Source of the DNA: an uncultured bacterium
GTDB taxonomy: Bacteria > Cyanobacteriota > Vampirovibrionia > Gastranaerophilales > Gastranaerophilaceae
Direction of reading: 5' to 3'
DNA length: 64,000 bases
NCBI GenBank assembly: GCA_902801985.1
Contig: CADCKD010000002.1
Location: forward strand, 1 to 64,000
Of this stretch, positions 35,910 through 44,480 are shown piece by piece. The stretch's first letter is position 1; the number at the start of each line of letters is the position of its first letter. The notes under the pieces were generated by a model. That model was not told where the DNA came from, ran no database searches, and saw nothing but the letters and a program-made list of their open reading frames with translations. Made by a program: the position numbers and the translations under genes.

Positions 35910-37805
35910 CTAATTCATCTCCGATTTTTGTATCTTTTTCTTTATTTTATCTCTTAATTGTATTTGAATTTTAAGAGCTTCGGGGTCGTTGTCATCAATC
36001 CCTTTGTACATTTTTTTAATGTGCTCAGCTTCCTCTACATGTTTACACTTATTTATTTTTGCAATTGTTTCTTGAATTATATTTTTAAAATCTTGCGTTT
36101 CTAAACCTTTATATGCTTCAGCCATGCCTATCAATTCGGGTAAAATAGCCTGTGCCTCAGGGTTTTCTATAAATTCAGTGTATAAATGTTCGATTAATTC
36201 TTTCACATTATTTACGGTATATATTAATTTGTCAATTGTAGATTTTACAATTATTAATATTTCATCGCTAAACTCCATATCACCTATCATTTCATTTATT
36301 TGGGTAAATGATATAGGACTGTCTGATACTAGAAAAACGCTCAATAAATTTTTTTGCGCTTTTTCTAAAATTGAATTACTTTTTTTTGTAACATTTTTAA
36401 CAATTCTTTCAACTTTTGGAAGATTTGCACGCTCAAAAGACTTTATTTCAGACTTAATTGCAGATGGATCTATATCAAGTACCTGAGCAACCATTTCAGT
36501 GTATTCCGCCTGAATAATTCTGTTTTTAATTTCTGCCAAAACAGGTATTATTGTTGAAATATATTGAGCTTTTTCCTGAGGTGTTTTATATTTATCTTTA
36601 TCTTTCAATATATTTTCTATCTGAAAATCTATAAATAAAGGAGCATTTTGCATATACATTTTGTACGCATCAGCACCGACTGAACGAACAAATTCATCCG
36701 GATCTTTGCCTTCCGGTGGGGAAATAACACGTATTTCGCAAGCATAGCGTTCACTATTTGAACCTGTCGGCATATAACTTTCATCGAATTGTTTTATACT
36801 GCCAAGACCAGAAAATACTTCTTTTATAACAGAAGCCCCGCGAGCTGTTGCCTTTTGACCCGCACTATCAGTATCAAAAGATAAATATATCCGTCTTGAT
36901 TTTGTATATCTGGATAATAACTTGACATGATCCGGTGTAAGAGATGTTCCGCAAGATGCAACACAGTTTTCTATACCATGAGCTTGTGATGAGATTACAT
37001 CAAAATAACCCTCCATTAAAATAACGGAATCCTCTTGTTTTATTGCATCTTTAGCTGTATACAAACCGTATAATAAACGGCTTTTATTATATATCAATGA
37101 ATCAGAAGAGTTCAAATATTTTGGAGTTTGATCTTTTTCCAATGAACGAGCACCAAACGCAACAAACTGACCATTCTCATTTTGTATTGGAATAATAATT
37201 CTTCCTCTAAATCTGTCAATATAACCGCCTTTTTCACTTTTTAAAACAAGTCCGGCTTTTTCTAAAACATCATTAGAATAATCTTTTCTAAGCTCATCAT
37301 AAAGAGTCGAATATGACTTTGGCGCAACACCAAGATGAAATTTTTTAATTATATCTGTTCCAATTCCCCGCTTTGTCAAATAATTCAAAGCCATTTCAGA
37401 ATTATCAGATTTGTTTCTCAAAAGTAAATCATGATAAAATTCTGCCGCAAGCTCAGTTGCTTTTAACATCTGATCTTTCAATTCTTTTGTAGAGCCTGTA
37501 CCTTTATGAGATTTTGGTATTTCAAGCCCAAATTTATCAGCCAATTCCTCAATTACATCACGAAATTCCATATTTTTAGTTTTCATGATGAACTTGATAG
37601 CATCTCCGGCTTCACCACAACTAAAACACTTATAAATTCCCATACTCGGAGTAACTGCAAAAGATGGATGCTTGTCTTTGTGAAAAGGACATAAACCCCA
37701 ATAAGTATTACCTTTCCGCTTTAAAACGACCTGTTCGGATACAACATCTACTATATCCAAACGCTCTTTTATTTGTTGAATTAATTCATCCCACGTGCCA
37801 GCCAT
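35910..37805 (-). CDS. dnaG: DNA primase
   Basis: 631 residues. The N-terminal CHC2 zinc finger is YWGLCPFHKDKHPSF with IYKCFSCGEAGDAI. The catalytic core has the FRGRIIIPIQNENGQFVAFG part, the Toprim glutamate in VILMEGYFDVIS and the aspartates in RIYLSFDTDSAGQKA. The C-terminal helicase-binding domain is divergent and long. It lays RNA primers for replication. The ATG lies six bases after a -10 (TACAAT) with no Shine-Dalgarno site. rpoD follows without a gap. Confidence 0.96.
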   Translation of the reverse strand: MAGTWDELIQQIKERLDIVDVVSEQVVLKRKGNTYWGLCPFHKDKHPSFAVTPSMGIYKCFSCGEAGDAIKFIMKTKNMEFRDVIEELADKFGLEIPKSHKGTGSTKELKDQMLKATELAAEFYHDLLLRNKSDNSEMALNYLTKRGIGTDIIKKFHLGVAPKSYSTLYDELRKDYSNDVLEKAGLVLKSEKGGYIDRFRGRIIIPIQNENGQFVAFGARSLEKDQTPKYLNSSDSLIYNKSRLLYGLYTAKDAIKQEDSVILMEGYFDVISSQAHGIENCVASCGTSLTPDHVKLLSRYTKSRRIYLSFDTDSAGQKATARGASVIKEVFSGLGSIKQFDESYMPTGSNSERYACEIRVISPPEGKDPDEFVRSVGADAYKMYMQNAPLFIDFQIENILKDKDKYKTPQEKAQYISTIIPVLAEIKNRIIQAEYTEMVAQVLDIDPSAIKSEIKSFERANLPKVERIVKNVTKKSNSILEKAQKNLLSVFLVSDSPISFTQINEMIGDMEFSDEILIIVKSTIDKLIYTVNNVKELIEHLYTEFIENPEAQAILPELIGMAEAYKGLETQDFKNIIQETIAKINKCKHVEEAEHIKKMYKGIDDNDPEALKIQIQLRDKIKKKIQKSEMN

Positions 37806-37811
37806 AATCAG

Positions 37812-37817
37812 ATTGTA
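37812..37817 (-). promoter_or_regulatory. -10 element of a leaderless dnaG-rpoD transcript
   Basis: TACAAT on the minus strand, six bases before the dnaG ATG; no Shine-Dalgarno sequence. Confidence 0.5.
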
Positions 37818-37909
37818 ACATCAATATAAATGTAAGTGTATATATATGAGTAATTTTCATATATTTATATTACAAATAAACCTTAAAATCATAATAAAAA
37901 AGCAAAATA

Positions 37910-37940
37910 AAAAGGCTGATTATATAACTATCAGCCTTTT
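37910..37940 (-). terminator. Terminator of the 37975-38370 gene
   Basis: AAAAGGCTGAT/ATCAGCCTTTT with a nine-base loop, T run continuing on the minus strand. Confidence 0.8.
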
Positions 37941-37974
37941 AAAATTGTGAGTAAACTATTTATATATCAAACGC

Positions 37975-38370
37975 TTACGCGATTGCTGAGAATAATTCTG
38001 CAAATGGTCCGTCCGGATTTGCTATTCTTGCTTCAGTAGCATGGTCTCCGGCTAATGCTAATGCCGGAAGAGTTGTACCTGCTAAGTTTTGTTCAACACT
38101 TGCAACTTGAGCAGGTGTTACTTTTATATTGCATCCCAAAGATGCCAAAGTTGTATTTGTTGCATCTGCTATACCTTGTAATTCCAAAGTTTTTGAATCA
38201 ATTTTGCTTAAATTATCTAAATCTGTTCTGCCAATTTGAGATGCTTCTGATTTAAAAGTCATATCAATTGGTTTTGCGGCAGCTTTTGCTGCTTCTTTTG
38301 TATGTCCCAAGTTAATCTTTTGAAAAGCTGCTTGGTTAATGTTGTTGTTTCCATTTACGCCGAATACCAT
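37975..38370 (-). CDS. Lineage-specific small protein, TPAQVASV family (copy 2)
   Basis: 131 residues, AAAGGAG upstream. Paralogue of the 19093 protein in its C-terminal half: TLASLGCNIKVTPAQVASVE, then TLPALALAGDHATEARIA and NPDGPFAELF near the end. The N-terminal half differs (MVFGVNGNNNINQAAFQKIN) and is rich in Asn and Ala. No signal or membrane segment. It has its own terminator. Function unknown. Confidence 0.75.
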   Translation of the reverse strand: MVFGVNGNNNINQAAFQKINLGHTKEAAKAAAKPIDMTFKSEASQIGRTDLDNLSKIDSKTLELQGIADATNTTLASLGCNIKVTPAQVASVEQNLAGTTLPALALAGDHATEARIANPDGPFAELFSAIA

Positions 38371-38508
38371 AAGTCCAATCTCCTTTGTTTACTCACTTAA
38401 TCGAAGTGTATTTTAATAATTCATCCTATTATAGATTTTCCATCTGTATATATATAAAGTATTTATCAGTTAAATAATTGCGTAAAACAAAGGAATTGTT
38501 AACAATTC

Positions 38509-39036
38509 TTAATATATTTTCAAAAAGTCGATAAATACAGGTGTTGACGGCATCTTAGAAGCAGACAATAAAGTTAAATAATATTCTTTTTGGAAAATCG
38601 AATTATACTCAAACTCACCGCCTGAGCCAAGTTTGATTGATGCTTCATAATTTGTCCAAAATTTATAAAAATCTTCTATTGATTCAAAATTTTTGTTATA
38701 TCTTTTACTCATGCCCTCAATATTTACAGGGCGCATATATTCTAAATCAATTCCGCAAATATTCTTGTCAAATACGCACACAACATAATCCGCAGAATGG
38801 GCAAGAGAAAAATTTATTTCGCCATTTGCTAATCTTGGTTTTTTATTAAGGGTAACTATTTGGGGATTATTTATATTATATATTCGTTTACAAATATTCT
38901 TCACCAAAAATCTGCCGGCGCAATGCTGGATATACCTTTTTTCAGATAAAATTTTATCTGTGTCAGAATAAGAAAATATCTCATCTTTAGGGTATTTATT
39001 TAACAATTCAGATATTTTTATGTAATAAATATCCAT
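38509..39036 (-). CDS. 4'-phosphopantetheinyl transferase, Sfp-like but short
   Basis: 175 residues; a CGGAG site eight bases before the ATG. It has INFSLAHSADYVVCVFD, then CGIDLEYMRP (the magnesium-binding G-x-D-x-E) and FYKFWTNYEASIKL (the W-x3-E-A-x3-K helix). Such enzymes transfer the phosphopantetheine arm of CoA to acyl or peptidyl carrier proteins. Sfp proteins are about 220 residues, so the N-terminal part is reduced. It follows the DUF2130 gene by three bases. Confidence 0.85.
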   Translation of the reverse strand: MDIYYIKISELLNKYPKDEIFSYSDTDKILSEKRYIQHCAGRFLVKNICKRIYNINNPQIVTLNKKPRLANGEINFSLAHSADYVVCVFDKNICGIDLEYMRPVNIEGMSKRYNKNFESIEDFYKFWTNYEASIKLGSGGEFEYNSIFQKEYYLTLLSASKMPSTPVFIDFLKIY

Positions 39037-39039
39037 TAA

Positions 39040-40227
39040 TTATACTCCGCTATCTTCTAAAAGTGGAAATTCAAGAGCTTCGACAGGTTGCACGGCATTC
39101 CCTGCAATACCTTGGATAGAACCATACATATCAGTCGTGGCAGAAATTACATTCTGTATTTCTTTTTCTCGTTTTTTCCATATTTTATTCATTGCACGTT
39201 TTTCTGATTCCAAATCCTGCTGCATACTGACAAAAGCATTCATAATAGTTTCAATTTGAAATCTAAATTCTGTACTTGTTAAATAATTATACAATACAGC
39301 ACTTTTTTCGTGTTTATTTTCTTGCAGACTCTTTGTATCACTAATTTTTATTAAAGCTTCACGCAAAATGCCCGATAGAGCTTTGAATTCTTCATAAGAA
39401 CAGATATAAATACCATCTTTAATTCCCATTCTTGTCATATCTTTTGGATACACGGCAGTAACTAAAACGCCAATATCTGCACCTCTGGATTGTATATCAT
39501 CTTTAAATTTCGAAATCCAGCTTTCTTGAAATGTTTTTGTTCTTTTACTTTCATAATAAATAGAACCACAATTCTGGCGATACGTTGTATTTACTATTTG
39601 AACAGAATCCGCACCCATATCACCTTTTTTTATTTCTTGTATCTCATCAAGACGATAAGTTTCTGTTAAGTATTTTTCTATTGCAAGCTCTTGGACTTCA
39701 CCTTGAAGCTGCATAGAGCCCTGCTCTTGACGTTTTTTCATTTCTTCTGTCAAAGCCATTTGATCAGCAAGCTGTTTTTTAAGTTCGGCAATTTGAAGTT
39801 CAAATTTTTCTTCAGCATTTTTTTGTAATTTTTGTTTTTCTTCCACAAGCCTTTGATTAAATTCCTTTTCACTTTCTGCCTGAATAGAATCTTTTAGTTC
39901 TTCTTTTTCTCGCTCAAGTCGTGCCTTTTCAATTTTTAATTTATTTAATTCTTTTACTTGTTCGGATTTTTCCTTTAATTCTTTTTCAAGTTCAGATTTT
40001 GCTTCTTCTTGTTCAGATAGAATTTTTTTACGTAATTCTTCTTCTTTTTCTTGCTGTTTTTGCTTTTGTTCTTTTAAGATTGATTGAATTTCTTCTTCTT
40101 TTGCTTTTTCAAAAGCAGCTTTTTGGATAGCAAGTTGCTTATCCAATGCATCTTTTGCCCCTGCTTGAATTAAATTTTCTATATCTATTTCATGCCCGCA
40201 ATTAGGGCAAGTAATCTTATTTGGCAT
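39040..40227 (-). CDS. DUF2130 protein: zinc ribbon, coiled coil and nuclease-like domain
   Basis: 395 residues from the ATG at 40227 (GGAG nine bases upstream). The N-terminus ITCPNCGHEIDIENL looks like half a zinc ribbon. A long coiled coil of Glu, Lys and Gln (about 25-180) follows. The C-terminal domain has EKYLTETYRLDEIQEIKKG, GADSVQIVNTTYRQNCG, IYYESKRTKTFQESWISKFK, a pattern like the E-x-K of PD-(D/E)xK nucleases, as is usual in DUF2130 (my reading of the fold). Activity is unproven. Confidence 0.85.
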   Translation of the reverse strand: MPNKITCPNCGHEIDIENLIQAGAKDALDKQLAIQKAAFEKAKEEEIQSILKEQKQKQQEKEEELRKKILSEQEEAKSELEKELKEKSEQVKELNKLKIEKARLEREKEELKDSIQAESEKEFNQRLVEEKQKLQKNAEEKFELQIAELKKQLADQMALTEEMKKRQEQGSMQLQGEVQELAIEKYLTETYRLDEIQEIKKGDMGADSVQIVNTTYRQNCGSIYYESKRTKTFQESWISKFKDDIQSRGADIGVLVTAVYPKDMTRMGIKDGIYICSYEEFKALSGILREALIKISDTKSLQENKHEKSAVLYNYLTSTEFRFQIETIMNAFVSMQQDLESEKRAMNKIWKKREKEIQNVISATTDMYGSIQGIAGNAVQPVEALEFPLLEDSGV

Positions 40228-40270
40228 ATCCACACACTCCATCTGTTTTATATTCTATCATGATTTGTGG

Positions 40271-40276
40271 TAAAAT
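40271..40276 (+). promoter_or_regulatory. -10 element of a leaderless SMR transcript
   Basis: TAAAAT, six bases, then the ATG at 40283; no Shine-Dalgarno sequence. Confidence 0.5.
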
Positions 40277-40282
40277 AAACTT

Positions 40283-40594
40283 ATGAGTTGGATATATTTG
40301 TTAATAGCCGCAATATTTGAAGTAGGCTGGCCGTTAGGGTTGAAAATAGCAACCCAAAGCCAACATCGAATTTTGTGGATTATATTTGCGATAATAACAA
40401 TGGCATTAAGTGGAATATTCCTATATTTGGCTCAAAAGCAAATCCCTATCGGTACAGCATACGCCATTTGGACAGGAATAGGTGCATCCTGTACTTTTAT
40501 AATAGGTGTAGTGGCGTTCCACGATGCTCTAAGTCTTATGAGAGTGCTTGGAGTAATACTTATAATCGGCGGAGTTATTTGCTTAAAAATCTAG
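40283..40594 (+). CDS. SMR transporter, SugE/Gdx type
   Basis: 103 residues and four helices. The first helix has the essential glutamate in AAIFEVGWPLGLK (W-x-x-x-LK as in the Gdx group). Others: IPIGTAYAIWTGIGASCTF, IIGVVAFHDALSLMRVLGVI. Gdx proteins export guanidinium by proton antiport as antiparallel dimers; quaternary amines are alternative cargo. No guanidine riboswitch was seen upstream; only 40 bases separate it from the divergent DUF2130 gene. Confidence 0.88.
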   Translation: MSWIYLLIAAIFEVGWPLGLKIATQSQHRILWIIFAIITMALSGIFLYLAQKQIPIGTAYAIWTGIGASCTFIIGVVAFHDALSLMRVLGVILIIGGVICLKI

Positions 40595-40598
40595 CACC

Positions 40599-42215
40599 CT
40601 ATGCTGCTTTATTAGTTGTTTGATTATTAGGGTGTCTAAATTGCTCTGTTCCGGGGAATTCGTTTTCGCCGGTTCTCATTTTTGTTATGTAGTATTGTAA
40701 TTTTGGTATAATTGTTGATAAGAATGCCGCTGATACTACAAATCCTGCACCCCAGTTAATCAAGTTCATCTTGAAGTTGTGTTTTGAAGCTTGTTTTAAT
40801 ATATCTGATGTGATTTCTTTTGCATTAGCTTTCTTTGCTTGGTCAACTATTGATTTTACATAATTTGTTAAATCACTCTTAAGCGCATCAAATGTACTTT
40901 GAGCCACAAATTTGTATTTACCTTTTTCAACATTCAAAAATTTTCTATGGCCAAGAGCATTTGCATAGAATTCTTTCAAAAATTCAGGATCATTGATGTG
41001 ACCGCCATTTAAAACATCTTTTGCCTGATTCATCGTCAAAATCCGTTTTTCGGCCATTTTAATTACTTCTTTGCCATTTTCAATTTCTTTAACTTCTAGT
41101 ATTCTTTCAGGTTGAAGTTCTGACATTTTTTGTGCAATTTGTTCAAGTTCAGATAATTTTTCTGCGGAAAGATTCATATTCTTGAGTTCTGCATTAAAAT
41201 CATCAAGCGTAATTACTTTGTTGTTGAATTTAGCCTTGATATTTTCAGGGAGCTCTTTATTTTCGCCTAGAACTTCTTTTGTGAATGTTTCAAAATCTAC
41301 TTTTCCATCTCCAACATAATTATTCAAATATTTTGTTGCAAATTTCGCTGATGCAGGGTCGAGTCTTGTCTTATTACCTTTGCCTTGTTCAAGTTGATTC
41401 AACCAGCTGTTCATATTTGCCATGTTGAACATATAGAAATAAATTGAAGCAATATCTCTAAATCCGATTTCTACTCTTTCATTATTATTTCTTGCAGAAT
41501 AAACTCTGCCGGTACATGTGCCGACATCAACCGATAATAATTTCCAATTTCTCTTGCTTTCAAAATTATTAGCAAGAGTTAATAAATCCCATTTACCTGT
41601 AAACGATGTATCCCTATCATTTTCTTTGCAATTTGCAAAATTATCCATGCTTGGCTGTGTAATAAATCCGTTAGCATTGATATTGTTTATATTATCATTC
41701 TTATGACGTGCACGAGTTATTGCTTGATTAATTTTAGGTAAAATAAATCCTATAAATGCGTTTGCAATTATTACACTGGCAGCAACCTTTGTAAATTTAA
41801 ATTTCGCCATCGCTTTTTCAGTAATTACGCCGCCACCTTTTTTCTTCTCGTTTCTTAAATATCTGACTAGCGGATTACGGACTTCATCACTTGCAATATC
41901 AACATTTATGCTAGGTAAATTTAAAATCTTTTGACCAAGTTTTTCAAATACCCAATTTAAAGCAGTCACACCGCCAAGCCAAAATACTGCACCTGAGAAT
42001 TCTTCTGTAATTCTTTCTCTGGCTTCATCAAATCCGCCTCTTTTATATGCTTGATATGTCCTTCCACCTTCAACAAAAGCTTCTAAAGCAATTACAGGTA
42101 AAAAGCCATCACTAGCCATGGCAGAAACAATATTACGAGGTTTAAATTGCTTCTTAAGATTTGCTAATGAAAATGTTGGGTATATATTTGCTTTAGGGAC
42201 TTTTATTCCGGTCAT
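40599..42215 (-). CDS. Large hypothetical membrane protein
   Basis: 538 residues. Three hydrophobic stretches: about 70-90 (SGAVFWLGGVTALNWVF), 145-165 (VAASVIIANAFIGFIL) and 500-520 (LINWGAGFVVSAAFLSTIIP). Between the second and third lies a 330-residue soluble region, mostly helical, with KGNKTRLDPASAKFATKYLN and repeated charged helices. No family recognised. The central region may lie on one side of the membrane; no catalytic motif is seen. The gene is convergent with the SMR transporter. Confidence 0.7.
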   Translation of the reverse strand: MTGIKVPKANIYPTFSLANLKKQFKPRNIVSAMASDGFLPVIALEAFVEGGRTYQAYKRGGFDEARERITEEFSGAVFWLGGVTALNWVFEKLGQKILNLPSINVDIASDEVRNPLVRYLRNEKKKGGGVITEKAMAKFKFTKVAASVIIANAFIGFILPKINQAITRARHKNDNINNINANGFITQPSMDNFANCKENDRDTSFTGKWDLLTLANNFESKRNWKLLSVDVGTCTGRVYSARNNNERVEIGFRDIASIYFYMFNMANMNSWLNQLEQGKGNKTRLDPASAKFATKYLNNYVGDGKVDFETFTKEVLGENKELPENIKAKFNNKVITLDDFNAELKNMNLSAEKLSELEQIAQKMSELQPERILEVKEIENGKEVIKMAEKRILTMNQAKDVLNGGHINDPEFLKEFYANALGHRKFLNVEKGKYKFVAQSTFDALKSDLTNYVKSIVDQAKKANAKEITSDILKQASKHNFKMNLINWGAGFVVSAAFLSTIIPKLQYYITKMRTGENEFPGTEQFRHPNNQTTNKAA

Positions 42216-42333
42216 AAAATTGTTACTTCCACACTACTAAGATATCATGCATAAATCTCGTAAAGATTTGTTTTTGCGTAAAATTTTTACTATTTTAATA
42301 AATTGTTACATAATGAGTAGATGAAAAATAAAG

Positions 42334-42477
42334 ATTTCTCGGCACTTTCTGTTCATATATAAGTATTTAAATTTAGCTATCTGATGTAATTAACCCTTTC
42401 ATTCAGATGTTTATTCTATTAAAAAAAATTACTTGATACTCCTTTTTAGATGAACTTTTGATGAAAGTGCCGGAATC
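42334..42477. other. Long-range stem with inner hairpin, candidate RNA leader
   Basis: CGGCACTTTC (42340-42349) and GTTCAT (42351-42356) pair with ATGAAC (42450-42455) and GAAAGTGCCG (42463-42472); GATT ends extend the stem with bulges. An ATCTGA/TCAGAT hairpin sits inside. The strand is not decided. On the minus strand it would lie in the leader of the large membrane protein; on the plus strand upstream of the flavodiiron gene. The rest of the 467-base gap is AT-rich and holds no gene that I can see. Confidence 0.45.
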
Positions 42478-42611
42478 TGAAAATAAAATAGAATAAAACA
42501 TGTCTTTTTCATACTAATAAAAAACCCTAAAACTTTTTATTCTCTTTTTCATATCAGGACTAAATCATCCTTGCTACATATATACAATATAAGATTTGAC
42601 AAGTAATTTAC

Positions 42612-42629
42612 ATTACCCAACTTGGTAAT
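42612..42629. promoter_or_regulatory. Candidate operator before the flavodiiron-ferritin pair
   Basis: ATTACC-CAACTT-GGTAAT, an 18-base inverted repeat lying 11 bases after a TTGACA and 54 bases before the flavodiiron start. A dimeric redox or iron regulator could bind here. Confidence 0.4.
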
Positions 42630-42682
42630 CTTATTTTAACCTTTTGTTTATGCTATTATTGGATTGTACTAAGGAGAGAAAA

Positions 42683-43885
42683 ATGTATAATATTAAAGAA
42701 ATTTCAAAAGATTTATTCTGGGTCGGAGCTAATGATAGAAGAATTTCCTTGTTTGAAAGTGCATACCCCGTCCCTTGCGGTATTTCATACAATTCATATT
42801 TACTTTTAGATGATAAAACGGTTTTACTTGATACCGTTGATAAATCAGTTAATCATCAATTTTTTGAAAATATTGAATATACATTGAATGGCAAGAATTT
42901 AGACTATTTAATTATTAACCACATGGAGCCGGATCATTGCGCTGAAATAGCTGCTCTTGTTAAAAAATATCCGCAAATAAAAATTGTTTGCAATGCAAAA
43001 TCACAAAGTATGGTAAATCAATTCTTTGATTTTGATTTCCCTGAAAATCAGTGGCAAATCGTAAAAGAAGGAGATATTTTAGAAACCGGCCATCACAAAT
43101 TGACTTTTGTTATGGCGCCAATGGTTCACTGGCCGGAAGTTATGGTTACTTATGATATGGTTGATAAAGTTTTATTCTCTGCAGATGCATTTGGCGCATT
43201 TGGGGCAATAGACGGGAACATCTTTGCTGATGAAGTTGATTTTGACCATAGATACATGGATGAGGCAAGAAGGTATTATACCAATATTGTTGGCAAATAC
43301 GGCCCACAAGTTCAAATGTTATTAAAGAAGGCATCAAATCTTGATATTCAGATGATTTGTCCATTACATGGATATGTATGGAGAAAAGATTTGAATGTAT
43401 TTATTGACAAATACCAAAAATGGTCCACTTATGAACCGGAAGAAAAATCTGTTTTGATTGCATATTCTTCAGTTTACGGGAACACACAAAATGCAGCGGA
43501 AATACTTGCCGGAAAGCTCGCAAAACATGGTGTTAAAAACATAAGAATGTTTGATGTTTCAACAGTTCATCCATCTTATGTTGTTTCAGAAGTTTTCAGA
43601 TATTCACATATTGTATTTGCTTCAACAACATATAATATGGATATTTTTGTAAGTATGGAAATACTATTGAATGATTTATGCGCCCATAATATCCAAAATC
43701 GCAAAGTCGCAATCATTGAAAACGGTTCTTGGGCTCCATCTTGCGGCAATCTTATAACAGAAAAAATTTCTAAATGGAAAAATACCGAAATTATCGGAAA
43801 CAGAATTTTAGTTAAATCTTCTCTTAAACGAAATCAAGAAGAAGAACTTGAAAACTTGGCAAAAGAAATTGTAAGTACAATGTAA
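42683..43885 (+). CDS. A-type flavodiiron protein
   Basis: 400 residues from the ATG at 42683 after AAGGAGAG. The metallo-lactamase domain has the diiron ligands in INHMEPDHCAEIAAL (H-x-E-x-D-H), VMAPMVHWPEVMVTYD, LFSADAFGAFG and ICPLHGYVW. The flavodoxin domain starts at about residue 250 (VLIAYSSVYGNTQNAAEIL). These proteins reduce oxygen to water or nitric oxide to nitrous oxide in anaerobes. Ferritin follows after 25 bases, so the operon joins oxygen removal with iron storage. Confidence 0.94.
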   Translation: MYNIKEISKDLFWVGANDRRISLFESAYPVPCGISYNSYLLLDDKTVLLDTVDKSVNHQFFENIEYTLNGKNLDYLIINHMEPDHCAEIAALVKKYPQIKIVCNAKSQSMVNQFFDFDFPENQWQIVKEGDILETGHHKLTFVMAPMVHWPEVMVTYDMVDKVLFSADAFGAFGAIDGNIFADEVDFDHRYMDEARRYYTNIVGKYGPQVQMLLKKASNLDIQMICPLHGYVWRKDLNVFIDKYQKWSTYEPEEKSVLIAYSSVYGNTQNAAEILAGKLAKHGVKNIRMFDVSTVHPSYVVSEVFRYSHIVFASTTYNMDIFVSMEILLNDLCAHNIQNRKVAIIENGSWAPSCGNLITEKISKWKNTEIIGNRILVKSSLKRNQEEELENLAKEIVSTM

Positions 43886-43910
43886 TAAATTTTTATAAGG
43901 AGGTTTGAAA

Positions 43911-44423
43911 ATGGCAATAGATAAGAAAATGGAAGCAGCTTTTAACGAACAAATTAACAAAGAATATTATTCTGAATATTTGTATTTGGCTATGAAAGCA
44001 AAATTTTCCGAATGGAATTTGGACGGTTTTGTAAATTGGTTTGATATTCAAGTTCAGGAAGAAAGAGCACACGCAGAAGGTATGTATAACTATGTGCTTG
44101 AAAGAGGCGGGAAAATTGAACTTTTTGCTATCGACAAACCGGAAATCAAAGGGAATACACCTTTAGAAATCTTTAAACAAGTTCTTGAGCATGAAGAATA
44201 TGTAACATCAAGAATTAATCACGTTGCTGACGTTGCAGACGAAGTAAAAGACAGAGCAGCATTGATATTCTTGAATTGGTATATCAAAGAACAAGTGGAA
44301 GAAGAAGCAAGTGTAGGCGGTGTTCTTGCAACATTAGAGCTAATCGGAGATGATAAACAAGGCTTGTTAGCTCTTGATAAAGAACTCTCAGCACGTGTTT
44401 TCAACCCGCCTGTAATTGGTTAA
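43911..44423 (+). CDS. Ferritin
   Basis: 170 residues; AAGGAGG precedes the ATG at 43911. The four-helix bundle has NEQINKEYYSEYLYLAM, FDIQVQEERAHAEGMYNYVL (ferroxidase glutamates and histidine), VLEHEEYVTSRIN and FLNWYIKEQVEEEAS. It oxidises ferrous iron and stores it inside a 24-mer. It is second in the operon with the flavodiiron protein. Confidence 0.95.
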   Translation: MAIDKKMEAAFNEQINKEYYSEYLYLAMKAKFSEWNLDGFVNWFDIQVQEERAHAEGMYNYVLERGGKIELFAIDKPEIKGNTPLEIFKQVLEHEEYVTSRINHVADVADEVKDRAALIFLNWYIKEQVEEEASVGGVLATLELIGDDKQGLLALDKELSARVFNPPVIG

Positions 44424-44434
44424 AATACATAAGC

Positions 44435-44466
44435 AAAAAAATGACCGCAAAAGCGGTCATTTTTTT
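44435..44466. terminator. Bidirectional terminator
   Basis: AAAATGACCGC/GCGGTCATTTT around AAAA, with A and T runs on the two sides, between ferritin and fabH. Confidence 0.93.
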
Positions 44467-44480
44467 TTGTCTAACTTGTA

